Of a DNA stretch of 38,790 bases, positions 1 to 7,928 are shown one piece after another. Under the pieces are notes generated by a model, which ran no database searches, had not been told where the DNA came from, and saw only the letters and a list, made by a program, of their open reading frames with translations. A program made the translations under genes and the position numbers. This DNA comes from Paenibacillus sp. Soil750. GTDB taxonomy: Bacteria; Bacillota; Bacilli; Paenibacillales; NBRC-103111. The stretch is from positions 1 to 38,790 of the forward strand of contig NZ_LMSD01000024.1 of assembly GCF_001428045.1 (NCBI RefSeq), given 5' to 3'. Positions within the stretch are counted from its first letter, which is position 1; each line of letters opens with the position of its first letter.

Positions 1-60
1 ACAATTGGTTACATGTCACCTGAGCAATTTGAGCAGCTATACTACCAGCAGGTCGCATAA
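1..60 (+). pseudogene. C-terminal end of an IS3-like transposase (partial at window edge)
   Basis: Frame 1 is open from the first base to a TAA at 58-60 and encodes a 19-residue tail containing GYMSPEQFEQLY. This resembles the SP-(x)-(E/Q)-(F/Y) C-terminus of IS3-family OrfB integrases. The rest lies outside the window, so it cannot be said whether the element is intact. About 20-30 bp further on is a plausible right inverted repeat. The call rests on a short tail only. Confidence 0.5.
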
Positions 61-68
61 CTTAGTGA

Positions 69-93
69 CGTCCACTTTCTTGACAGAAGAGCA
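69..93 (+). repeat. Probable right terminal inverted repeat of the IS element
   Basis: The stretch GTCCACTTTCTTGACAGAAG and the following AGCA lie immediately after the transposase stop. IS3-family elements often end with GTCCA...TTGAC...CA in this position. The left end is not in the window, so the repeat cannot be paired. The position of the right boundary (about 93) is an estimate. Confidence 0.4.
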
Positions 94-260
94 TTTTTCC
101 AGCTATTTCATTGACGAGCGCCTATTCTTAGTCTAGTTGTACCCTTCTGCTACTCTTCTGCTACTCTTCTGCTGCTCCGATTATGGTCTACTTCTACTTA
201 TCAGCTACTCTTCTCCACTTGTGCTTCAAGTTCTTATTTTCACACTTCTTCTGATTCAAT
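94..260. other. Non-coding stretch with 11-bp tandem repeats
   Basis: No gene is supported here. Three head-to-tail copies of an 11-bp unit occur at 144-154, 155-165 and 166-176 (CTTCTGCTACT twice, then CTTCTGCTGCT). Looser variants continue to about 215. The stretch is pyrimidine-rich on the plus strand. Together with the hairpin at 261-304 it fills the gap between the IS end and the permease gene. Confidence 0.5.
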
Positions 261-304
261 AAACAGGCATACAGATGCAAAACTTTGCATCTGTATGCCT
301 GTTT
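261..304 (-). terminator. Perfect 21-bp inverted repeat, probable terminator of the sugar ABC operon
   Basis: The arms 261-281 and 284-304 are perfectly complementary, with a 2-nt centre. The hairpin lies about 80 bp past the stop of the last permease. On the minus strand the T-tract is short, so this may terminate or protect the 3' end rather than act as a classical intrinsic terminator. It could also be linked to the adjacent IS. Confidence 0.5.
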
Positions 305-385
305 GATGATCACCATCGAAACGCTCTTCACGTTTCCCCACCCTGTAGAGTTGCAATTTATCACCACTGCAAGGGGCAGCTATTA

Positions 386-1258
386 CTACCCCTTCACAGC
401 ACCAGCCGTCATGCCCTTCATAATCTGCTCCTGGAACAGCAGGAACACGATAATCGTTGGAAGCACAGCAATCGCTAGTGCAGCCATCGTCAATTCGTAA
501 TCGGTCATATATCCCGTGGCGAAGGCGGATAAGCTAAGCGGTACGGTTTTGAGTGCAGGCTTACTAATGAAAACAAGCGCGAAAGCGAAGTCATTCCAGA
601 ATCGTAGAAAGCCAAGAATGGCAACGGTTGATAGTGCAGGTACACTTAGCGGAAGCATCATGCGGAAGAAAATTCCCCAGTAGCCCGTACCGTCAATGAG
701 CGCGGCTTCTTCGATTTCTTTTGGAATACTGACTAAGTAGGCCGCTACTATGAAGATCGCTAGTGGTAACTCAAATGCGACATAGGGGAAAATTAGTGCG
801 CCGTACGTGTTCAACAGACCTATTTTTTTCATGATAATAAAGAGAGGTACTAGTGTGCTGTGAATCGGAATGAGCATGCCTAGCAGGAACAGTCCTGTGA
901 AAAATGCCTTCAATTTAAACTCAAACCGCGCGATGACAAAGGCCGCCAATGCGCCTAGAATCAGTGTAAGTACTAAAGATGCCACCGTTACGACTGTGGA
1001 GTTCCACAAGGAGAGTCCCATTCCCGAAACTTTCCACGCGCGAACAAGGTTATCCCACTTCCAGACTGTTGGCAGCAAGAACGGCCGGGAATAAAACTCT
1101 TCATTTGATTTAACGGCACTAATAAATAACCATATTAATGGATACAACGTGACCAGGGCATATAAGGAAAGAACGGTATTGATGGCACCGCGCGTCCACA
1201 CTTTACGTTGTTTAGCTCCAGCGGGAAAACCCGTTTGCATCGCTACAACCTGCTTCAT
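386..1258 (-). CDS. Carbohydrate ABC transporter permease (MalG/LacG-like)
   Basis: A 290-residue integral membrane protein with about six transmembrane segments (first around residues 30-50). It carries the cytoplasmic EAA loop (EEAALIDGTGYWGIFFRMMLP), which docks on the ATPase. By family it is the second permease of a CUT1-type sugar importer. It follows the other permease by 28 bp, and an AGGAGG site sits 8 bp upstream of the ATG. No ATPase is encoded here, so a shared MsmX/UgpC-type ATPase is the likely energy source, as is usual for CUT1 systems in Gram-positives. The substrate cannot be told from sequence; an oligosaccharide is most likely. Confidence 0.93.
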   Translation of the reverse strand: MKQVVAMQTGFPAGAKQRKVWTRGAINTVLSLYALVTLYPLIWLFISAVKSNEEFYSRPFLLPTVWKWDNLVRAWKVSGMGLSLWNSTVVTVASLVLTLILGALAAFVIARFEFKLKAFFTGLFLLGMLIPIHSTLVPLFIIMKKIGLLNTYGALIFPYVAFELPLAIFIVAAYLVSIPKEIEEAALIDGTGYWGIFFRMMLPLSVPALSTVAILGFLRFWNDFAFALVFISKPALKTVPLSLSAFATGYMTDYELTMAALAIAVLPTIIVFLLFQEQIMKGMTAGAVKG

Positions 1259-1286
1259 AGATGTCCCTCCTGACGAATTATCGGTG

Positions 1287-2162
1287 TTAGCGATAGTCTC
1301 GCTTCATTAGATACTGACTGCCTACAATCAAGAGCAGGCTAAGAATAATAATCGCTGTGGAGAGTGCACTACCGAATCCGAAGCGATACACATTGAAGGT
1401 ACTGTTATACATATAGGAAGCCAGCAATTCCGTGGAATGTGCAGGGCCTCCGCCTGTCATGACGTAAATCAGATCGAACGCCTTCAAGGAGCCCGAAATA
1501 CAAAGCACGATCGCCACTTTCACCGTATCCCAAATCATTGGCAGTGTGACTGCAAATAGCTTACGTACCGGTCCGACGCCATCCAACTGGGCAGCATCAT
1601 CAATTTCAGGAGAAATATTTTGTAAGGCAGCAATAAACATAATCATGTAAGGACCAATATAATTCCAGATGATCGGCACCATCAGTGCGAACATCGATAC
1701 TTTCGGATCGGAGAGCCAAGCTTTCTTCCAGCTATCAAGGCCAACCCCATCAAGCAAGAAGTTCAGAATACCGATTTGCGGGTGGTAGATGTATCCCCAG
1801 ATAATCCCGACAACGACAGAAGACAATACCATGGGCATAAAGACGGAAGCTCGAATGATACGTTGAAAAGGTGTGCTGCGCATCAAGAGAAGCGCTAGGA
1901 TCATCGCGATCGGAACCTGTCCGAAGACTGAAGCAGCAACGATAAGCATGTTGTTTTTAAAAGCTTTCCAAAAGATCGGATCTGTAAATACTTCGATATA
2001 GTTATCCATCCCAATATATTTCGCTGCGCCAATGCCTTTCCAGTCAAAAAAGCCATAGTACGCCGACCAAAAGAGTGGAACGACAACAAAAAACAAATAG
2101 ATGATTAAGGCTGGAAGGAGCCCTATGGTAATGAATCCTCTCATTCTTGCGGACACGTTCAT
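1287..2162 (-). CDS. Carbohydrate ABC transporter permease (UgpA/LplB-like)
   Basis: A 291-residue membrane protein with about six transmembrane segments. Its conserved loop is IDDAAQLDGVGPVRKLFAVTLP, the EAA motif of binding-protein-dependent permeases. The ATG at 2160-2162 has a GGAGG site just upstream. It is the first permease of the pair and is separated from the binding-protein gene by 74 bp holding an intrinsic terminator. Permease expression therefore probably depends on partial read-through. CUT1 family, substrate unknown. Confidence 0.93.
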   Translation of the reverse strand: MNVSARMRGFITIGLLPALIIYLFFVVVPLFWSAYYGFFDWKGIGAAKYIGMDNYIEVFTDPIFWKAFKNNMLIVAASVFGQVPIAMILALLLMRSTPFQRIIRASVFMPMVLSSVVVGIIWGYIYHPQIGILNFLLDGVGLDSWKKAWLSDPKVSMFALMVPIIWNYIGPYMIMFIAALQNISPEIDDAAQLDGVGPVRKLFAVTLPMIWDTVKVAIVLCISGSLKAFDLIYVMTGGGPAHSTELLASYMYNSTFNVYRFGFGSALSTAIIILSLLLIVGSQYLMKRDYR

Positions 2163-2190
2163 GATGCCCCTCCTTGTAAGCTTTTTTTGG

Positions 2191-2224
2191 AAAAAAGGCT
2201 CCAGCCGAACTAAGGCTGGAGTCC
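2191..2224 (-). terminator. Intercistronic terminator between binding protein and permeases
   Basis: On the minus strand, GGACTCCAGCC and GGCTGGAGCC form a GC-rich stem followed directly by six T residues (plus-strand A-run 2191-2196). It lies 13 bp past the binding-protein stop. In this position it would make the binding protein more abundant than the membrane subunits, a common arrangement in sugar ABC operons. Confidence 0.85.
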
Positions 2225-2236
2225 TTTGGCCTAACC

Positions 2237-3583
2237 TTATTTACCGAGTGCTTTCGCTTGCGCATCTTGTACTTTCTTCGCAATATCTTCTGGCTTGCCG
2301 CCCATCAGAAGCTCTTGAAGTCCATTGTTCACGACATCTGCGCTTGATGAGCTCAGTCTGCCGTCGTAAACAGGCGTCATTTTCACGGTGCCCATCATTT
2401 TGTAAACTTCTGCGAATAGAGATGTTACTTTGCTTGTATCCAAAGCTACCTTGTAACTAACAAGCTGATTGCCTTCTAAGATGGCTTTCTGTGCTTCTGG
2501 ACCAGACAATGCATAGATCAACTCGTAAGCAGCTGCTTTCTGTGCGCCAGTTACTTTTTTACTCATACCCAAGCCTGTTCCAACAACACCGGATAGTGTG
2601 TTCGGATCTCCCTTACCATTTGGTACGGAAGGTAAAACGGTAACAGCCATGTTCGCTAATGCTTCTTTGGAGGCGCTAGCTGCTAGGTTCGGCAATGCCC
2701 AGCCACCATCGATCATCATCGCTGCTTTCCCTTGCGCGAACATTTGCTCCATTTGTGTGTTATCAATGCTGTTGAAGCCTTCTTGGAAAGCTCCGGCCTT
2801 ACCAAGCTGTTGTAAGTACGTCAAGGATTGAACAAATTCAGGATCCGTAAACTTCGCACCATTTTGATCAACAGCCTTCAAGAACCATTCTGTTCCTGTC
2901 ACGCGGTCAGCCAATGAGCTTAGGATACTCGATTGTGCAACCCACGCTGCTTTGTTACCAAGTGCGATTGGTGTTACGTTATTCTTTTTGAACGTATCCA
3001 CTAGCTTCATCATGTCGTCCCACGTTTTCGGTGGTTGTACGTTATATTTGTTGAAGATTTCTTTGTTGTAATAAAGAATAGATGTTGGAGATAAAGCCAT
3101 TGGTGCTGCGTATGTTTTGCCAGAAATGGTGAAATCATCGAAGGAACCTGGCATAAAGTTGCCTTTCCACTCCGCTTTGCTATCAAGAAGCTCATTGATC
3201 GGTTGGATTAAGTCGCCACCGACGAACTCCTTCGTCATCACTCCAGGCCACATAACGAATAGATCTGGCATTTCATTTGCTGCTGCTACGGTTTTCAGGC
3301 GAGGACGGTAGCCATCGGGTGGTATCCCTTGAATATCCAACTCCACATTCGGATGATCCTTCTTGAACTTTTCCATATATTCGCGCATCGTTTTGGCACG
3401 TGTATCTTCGCCTGTATAGTTGTGCCAGATAGAAAGCTTAACTTTCTCACCAGGTTTCGCTGTCTCTGTTTTAGCTGGTGCCGTGCTATCTTTTGCCCCA
3501 TCTGTAGTTCCATTCGACCCACAACCTGCTATCAACGAAAGTGACATCGCAGCCGCCAGTGTAACGATAAATGACTTTTTCAT
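2237..3583 (-). CDS. Extracellular sugar-binding lipoprotein of a CUT1 ABC transporter
   Basis: 448 residues with a lipoprotein signal peptide. Lipobox LIAGC puts the acylated cysteine at residue 21, and a Ser/Thr/Lys-rich linker follows. The mature part has the family 1 solute-binding fold: LSIWHNYTGED near residues 50-60, and FAQGKAAMMIDGGWAL in the C-terminal half. It would capture a carbohydrate outside the membrane and deliver it to the permease pair downstream. AGGAGG lies 9 bp before the ATG. The YesMN-type system immediately upstream (stop 133 bp away) is the probable regulator, and a weak cre-like site lies at 3628-3643. Confidence 0.93.
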   Translation of the reverse strand: MKKSFIVTLAAAMSLSLIAGCGSNGTTDGAKDSTAPAKTETAKPGEKVKLSIWHNYTGEDTRAKTMREYMEKFKKDHPNVELDIQGIPPDGYRPRLKTVAAANEMPDLFVMWPGVMTKEFVGGDLIQPINELLDSKAEWKGNFMPGSFDDFTISGKTYAAPMALSPTSILYYNKEIFNKYNVQPPKTWDDMMKLVDTFKKNNVTPIALGNKAAWVAQSSILSSLADRVTGTEWFLKAVDQNGAKFTDPEFVQSLTYLQQLGKAGAFQEGFNSIDNTQMEQMFAQGKAAMMIDGGWALPNLAASASKEALANMAVTVLPSVPNGKGDPNTLSGVVGTGLGMSKKVTGAQKAAAYELIYALSGPEAQKAILEGNQLVSYKVALDTSKVTSLFAEVYKMMGTVKMTPVYDGRLSSSSADVVNNGLQELLMGGKPEDIAKKVQDAQAKALGK

Positions 3584-3627
3584 TTGTTCGGACCTCCTAA
3601 AAGTTTCGTAGCAACTAGCTCCTTTAC

Positions 3628-3643
3628 TTGCAAGCGCTCTTCG
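3628..3643. promoter_or_regulatory. Weak cre-like (CcpA) site upstream of the sugar-binding protein
   Basis: TTGCAAGCGCTCTTCG has a good half-site (TGCAAGCGCT) of the TGNAAGCGNTTNCA consensus, but the other half is degenerate. It lies about 45 bp upstream of the start codon. A possible -10 (TATACT on the minus strand) lies at 3653-3658, so the site would be just downstream of transcription initiation. Confidence 0.35.
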
Positions 3644-3715
3644 TTACTACTTTAGTATAGGGGACATTTCTCTGCGCTGGTACGGGAGAGACTTCGGTGC
3701 GAAGGGGGTCATATT

Positions 3716-5269
3716 TCAGTCTTTGCCCCCTTGTCGATACTCGGATGGTGTTCTTCCCGTGTGCTTTTTGAACTGCTGAGTAAAGTATTTGATATCCTCA
3801 TAACCCACTCGTCTAGCAATATCGCTCACTTTCATTTGCGTGCTCTGCACAATATCTATGGCTAATTTCATCCGTTCCCGAGTAACAAACTCGATATAGG
3901 TGCAGCCGGTCTCCCGCTTAAATACCTCACTGAAATGATTAGGATTGATATGGACATAACCTGCAACTTGCTGGAGCGTAATTGACTGATGTAAATGATC
4001 CCGAATGTACGCAATCGCCTTATGGATATACGCATACTTATTCTGATCGAGTCCCTGATGGAAAATATTCATGAGCGCTGACAACACCTTGAACACTTCC
4101 TCTTCAGGACGGCCTTCCCCCTCTAGCTTAGATAGCGCACTTAGTGCAGATAGATCTTGCTCTGCCGTACTAGCTCTCTCTAACCAGCGATGACCGGCTA
4201 CTACAAGAGACTGTATATACCCTTGAACGGAAAGCGGTGTAGCTGAAGTATCCTCCAGCTGTGTGCGAACCTTGTGATTGACCCAATGTCTAAGGTCCGT
4301 CGCATTATCATTCATGAGAATCGCTGCAAGCTCCGACTCCTCTTTCTCCGTGCACACCGTGCGGCTCCCGCTTCGATCACGAATATCTTGGGGCGTGTAA
4401 AGGCCAGTCGAGCCCAGCAGCCCCTGATAAGCGAAAACTTCCTTGGCAGCACGGTAGGACTCTCTCAGACCCTCATCATCGTGCGCAACCGTTCCAAGCG
4501 CAGCGAAAACGGCGCATTTCAGTGTTTCAGTGACACGCTGAAGCGCCTTAAGAAGCCCCGCAGCATCCGTTACACCAACTTCATATCGGACGACAAGTAC
4601 GAAATGATCCTTATTCATCAGCGTCACGCAAGGGAGCAGCTCGTACAACATATTCTCTGCGGCACCTTGCAGTAGATCAGCGAATGTCACCCAGCCCGAA
4701 CAAGCTACGATAAGCACCTGTCTTGCAATCCCCGCACCATCATCCTCTGAGGTGTCGACGCCATTTTTATGAAACCATTGGTGAAGCTGTGTACGTGCCT
4801 CATCGTCATCGTGTAAGCCACGATTGAGTGCCCTTTCTAGCAATTGTGAGCGCAGAGCGGCCTGCCTACGGTTGTCCTGCTTCACCGACTCCCATTTATC
4901 CATGATGTTCTGCTTTGCTTTCAGCGCCGCTTTTATAATCTCCTCCGGACGGCTGGTTTTCAGCAAATAATCCGTTACCCCGCCGCGCAAAGCCTGTTGC
5001 GCGTAGTTGAAATCATCATATCCCGTGAGAATAACAATCTCCGTATCCGGTAGAATTAGCTTTATTTCCCGGGCAAGTTCAATACCGTCCATCCCTGACA
5101 TCCGGATATCGGTCAAAACGATATGCGGCTTCTCGTGCGGAATACGTTCTAAAGCCTCTTCCGCTGATGCAGCTGCTGGCAGCAGCTCTAACCCAAGCTC
5201 TTTCCAATCAATCACGGTACATAGACCAGTCCGAATAATAACCTCGTCATCCACGATCAAAATTCTCAT
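3716..5269 (-). CDS. YesN-type response regulator with AraC DNA-binding domain
   Basis: 517 residues. An N-terminal CheY-like receiver (residues 1-125) has phosphoacceptor Asp54 in VLTDIRMSGMDG. A variable middle region follows, then a C-terminal AraC/XylS double helix-turn-helix (about 415-515, ending in the typical RVGYEDIKYFTQQFKKHTGRTPSEYR region). The ATG overlaps the histidine kinase stop by 4 bp, so the two are translationally coupled. Regulators of this architecture activate nearby sugar-uptake genes; here the binding-protein and permease genes lie directly downstream on the same strand. Confidence 0.93.
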   Translation of the reverse strand: MRILIVDDEVIIRTGLCTVIDWKELGLELLPAAASAEEALERIPHEKPHIVLTDIRMSGMDGIELAREIKLILPDTEIVILTGYDDFNYAQQALRGGVTDYLLKTSRPEEIIKAALKAKQNIMDKWESVKQDNRRQAALRSQLLERALNRGLHDDDEARTQLHQWFHKNGVDTSEDDGAGIARQVLIVACSGWVTFADLLQGAAENMLYELLPCVTLMNKDHFVLVVRYEVGVTDAAGLLKALQRVTETLKCAVFAALGTVAHDDEGLRESYRAAKEVFAYQGLLGSTGLYTPQDIRDRSGSRTVCTEKEESELAAILMNDNATDLRHWVNHKVRTQLEDTSATPLSVQGYIQSLVVAGHRWLERASTAEQDLSALSALSKLEGEGRPEEEVFKVLSALMNIFHQGLDQNKYAYIHKAIAYIRDHLHQSITLQQVAGYVHINPNHFSEVFKRETGCTYIEFVTRERMKLAIDIVQSTQMKVSDIARRVGYEDIKYFTQQFKKHTGRTPSEYRQGGKD

Positions 5270-7062
5270 ACCGACGACTCTCCCCTCTCACGCGGAATTA
5301 GGAATGTAATACGGGTACCTGTTCCCAATGTACTTTCCAGAACTAGTCCTGCCCCTGCTCCATAATGCAGCAGCAACCTGCGGTGAACGTTAATAAGTCC
5401 ATAGCTGGTCACAACCTTCTTCCTCTCTTCATCCGCTTCACTTCGAATGCCAAGCTTCTGATTGGCCAAAGCCAATTGTCCATGAATATCTCTCAGCTTC
5501 ACTTCATCCATCCCGATCCCTGTATCTTCCACAACAAATTTCATATCATGCTCACGCAGCTCGCCATGGACATAAATGTGTCCTTTGGTTTTTTTCTTCT
5601 GTATGCCGTGAATCAAGCTGTTCTCAATCAATGGCTGAAGCAGCAGCTTCAACATCACACTTTGCGTCATTTCAGGGTCAATAAAGAATTCAATCTCAAA
5701 CTGATCCGGGAATCGAATCGCTTGAATATACGCATAGTTCCGTGCATGGGAAACTTCCTGCTGAACGACACAGAACTCCTCACCCTTATTTAAGCTAAAA
5801 CGCAAAAAATCACTGAGCGCACCGACCATCTCGGCAATTTGTCGATCCTTATTCATCAAGGCAATCCAATGAATAGACGACAAGGTGTTATATAAAAAGT
5901 GCGGATTAATCTGTGCTTGCAGCGCCATAATATCCGCCTCCTTCTTCATCGCTTCGTTGAGCTGAACTTGAATCTTCAGACGGCTGATTCGGTCGCTGAG
6001 CTTATTGTAGCTATGAACGAGCAGGCCGACCTCATCTACGCTTTTCACCTCAAATGTCGGAATCATCTCGTCAGGATTCAGATCTTTGAGATATTTGGTC
6101 AATTTCATCAGCGGGTTGGTGACCCATCGCAAGAAATAAATGACCAGTGCCATCGCTAGCAAGAGCGCAATGAGAATGGTGACGGCTGTTACGGTCAGAA
6201 CGAAGCCATTTTGCTTTTGATAGATTTCGGTCGGTATGAATCCGACTAGTTTCCAACCCACACGTGGAAGTCCGTTGTAGAGAACGGTATACGGATGCAT
6301 CCCTTGCAGCACATTCGACACGCCGCTTGTTTCTGTAAGTCCATGCAAGTTGGGGAATACATCGGACATATCCTTCATCAGCCACTTCCGATCGCCGCCA
6401 GCAATAATACGATTATTCGCGTCTACCAAGACGACAAACCCGCTCGTTTCCCAGCCTGCATCCGTCAAATAATGTTCAATCTCTGATTGATCTAGAGAAA
6501 AGGATAAGGTGCCCAAAGTTTTGAATAGGCTGAAATCCCGAATCGGTCTGACCAGTGAAATGACCTTTCGTAAACCATCGGAAGTTTGAATGTCATAGAG
6601 CGGCGACCACCATTTGGGTGCTGATTTATTCGTTGTTTCGTACTGTTGCAAAAGTGGTGCCAAACCTGAATTCGTAATCGTTGTTGTATATAACACAGGA
6701 TTACTGTTTTTCGGCGTAATGGTAATGTTGGCAATATACTTTTTGGAATAGGATAAGTTCCATAAGGTCCCGATAAGCTGCGAATACAGATTGATATCAC
6801 TTTCTTCTTTGCCAAGGTAGGCCTGGACATCCCTCTGTCCGATCAAGAAGATCGACATGTTCTCCACGTCCTGAATAACAAAATCAAGCTTATCTGTCAT
6901 CTGCCTCAGGGTATTCATCCCTGCTTCCTTCGCTTTATCCTCGGTGACCGAGGTTGCAATCCGATAAGAGACCGTTCCCATCGTAAGTAAAGGTAATACA
7001 ACTGCGAATAAAATTAGCAATGAGAGCTTGCGATTGAGTGATTTGGCAAACCACCGCTTCAT
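5266..7062 (-). CDS. YesM-type sensor histidine kinase
   Basis: 598 residues from the ATG at 7062, chosen because GGAGG lies 7 bp upstream; an upstream ATG at 7080 overlaps the same site and lacks its own. The order is TM1 (about 13-35), an extracellular sensor region (36-286), TM2 (287-310), HAMP (311-363), a His_kinase domain with phospho-acceptor His388 in INPHFLYNTL, and a C-terminal HATPase with the GIGM box. The family senses extracellular carbohydrates or cell-wall conditions and phosphorylates the partner regulator encoded next. Confidence 0.93.
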   Translation of the reverse strand: MKRWFAKSLNRKLSLLILFAVVLPLLTMGTVSYRIATSVTEDKAKEAGMNTLRQMTDKLDFVIQDVENMSIFLIGQRDVQAYLGKEESDINLYSQLIGTLWNLSYSKKYIANITITPKNSNPVLYTTTITNSGLAPLLQQYETTNKSAPKWWSPLYDIQTSDGLRKVISLVRPIRDFSLFKTLGTLSFSLDQSEIEHYLTDAGWETSGFVVLVDANNRIIAGGDRKWLMKDMSDVFPNLHGLTETSGVSNVLQGMHPYTVLYNGLPRVGWKLVGFIPTEIYQKQNGFVLTVTAVTILIALLLAMALVIYFLRWVTNPLMKLTKYLKDLNPDEMIPTFEVKSVDEVGLLVHSYNKLSDRISRLKIQVQLNEAMKKEADIMALQAQINPHFLYNTLSSIHWIALMNKDRQIAEMVGALSDFLRFSLNKGEEFCVVQQEVSHARNYAYIQAIRFPDQFEIEFFIDPEMTQSVMLKLLLQPLIENSLIHGIQKKKTKGHIYVHGELREHDMKFVVEDTGIGMDEVKLRDIHGQLALANQKLGIRSEADEERKKVVTSYGLINVHRRLLLHYGAGAGLVLESTLGTGTRITFLIPRERGESSV

Positions 7063-7138
7063 GGGAAATCCTCCATTCATCTAGCAATCCATCTTCTGGC
7101 AACACTTAGCATTCCACATACCCTAATCTTTTTACCAT

Positions 7139-7156
7139 AGTATCATGAGCGATACT
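7139..7156. promoter_or_regulatory. Short inverted repeat upstream of the histidine kinase
   Basis: AGTATC and GATACT are perfectly inverted with 6 bp between them, about 80 bp upstream of the kinase start, in the divergent region facing the D-amino-acid operon. It could be an operator for either transcription unit. There is no direct evidence of function. Confidence 0.3.
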
Positions 7157-7182
7157 GGAAAATCATACTTTTTTTTAGTCTA

Positions 7183-7223
7183 ACAAACTTTTTGTTTGAC
7201 ATTCAGAAAGTTTGTGTTACCAT
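7183..7223 (+). promoter_or_regulatory. Promoter of the D-amino-acid operon with flanking inverted repeat
   Basis: A consensus -35 TTGACA (7196-7201) and a -10-like TACCAT (7218-7223) are 16 bp apart. A perfect 9-bp inverted repeat, ACAAACTTT (7183-7191) and AAAGTTTGT (7207-7215), straddles the -35 and runs into the spacer. That is a classic position for a repressor operator. Initiation near 7230 would exclude the GTG at 7212 as a start and supports the ATG at 7266. Confidence 0.7.
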
Positions 7224-7265
7224 TTTGCTCAGAATAACCTACAACCTGTGAGGGGGATAACCGGT

Positions 7266-7928
7266 ATGGAATCCATTCAGGATGAATTCGTATTTTTGAC
7301 AGATATGGTAACAGGCCTTGCCGCTCAATTCGGCGAGAACTGTGAGGTCGTGCTGCACGATTTGACGGGTGCTTATGATAGTTCTATCGTCGCCATTGCC
7401 AACGGTCACATCACGGGACGTAAAGTCGGAGATCCTGGCACGAATCTAGGTCTTGAGCTGCTGCGAGGCAATCATGTAAACGGCAACAAATTCAACTATT
7501 TGACCCAAACGAAGGACGGCCGCATTCTGCGATCCAGCTCGATGTATATGAAAAATAAAGCAGGCAAAATCATCGGTTCACTCTGCATCAACATGGACAT
7601 CACGGATCTCATGGTCGCCGAGAAAACATTGAAGAACCTCATTAATCCCGCTGGTGAGCAATCCGAGGTAAGGGAATCGTTCGTAACGAGCGTAAGCGAT
7701 CTACTCGATGCCCTGATTCAAGAAGCGCAAGAGGTCATCGACAAACCCGTTGCCGTCATGACCAAGGAAGATAAGATGCGCATGATTCAGCTTCTCGATG
7801 CGAAAGGTGCTTTTCTCATTAAAAAAGGCGGCGAGAAAATCTGCACCTATCTCAACATTTCCAAATACACCCTTTACAGCCATCTGGAAGAGGGCAAAAG
7901 TAACGCGAAAGAGAGTGAATCCCTATGA
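7266..7928 (+). CDS. YheO/DauR-like PAS-domain transcriptional regulator
   Basis: 220 residues from the ATG at 7266, with AGGGGG about 10 bp upstream. The N-terminal half has the YheO-like PAS fold (VVLHDLTGAYDSSIVAIANGHITGR, then GSLCINMDIT near residue 115-125). The C-terminal half has an HTH_22-type DNA-binding region (KGAFLIKKGGEKICTYLNISKYTLYSHL). In Pseudomonas, DauR of this family controls D-arginine catabolism. The stop overlaps the next ATG by 4 bp, so it is co-translated with the catabolic genes. It probably senses a D-amino acid or a breakdown product and acts on the inverted repeat at 7183-7215. Confidence 0.85.
   Translation: MESIQDEFVFLTDMVTGLAAQFGENCEVVLHDLTGAYDSSIVAIANGHITGRKVGDPGTNLGLELLRGNHVNGNKFNYLTQTKDGRILRSSSMYMKNKAGKIIGSLCINMDITDLMVAEKTLKNLINPAGEQSEVRESFVTSVSDLLDALIQEAQEVIDKPVAVMTKEDKMRMIQLLDAKGAFLIKKGGEKICTYLNISKYTLYSHLEEGKSNAKESESL

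Noticed and set aside
4274..4675. 133-residue plus-strand ORF
   Set aside because: It is antisense to the well-supported response regulator at 3716-5269, has no ribosome binding site and no recognisable domain.
7212..7265. N-terminal extension of the YheO-type regulator from GTG 7212
   Set aside because: The GTG lies upstream of the predicted transcription start near 7230, and the ATG at 7266 has a ribosome binding site.
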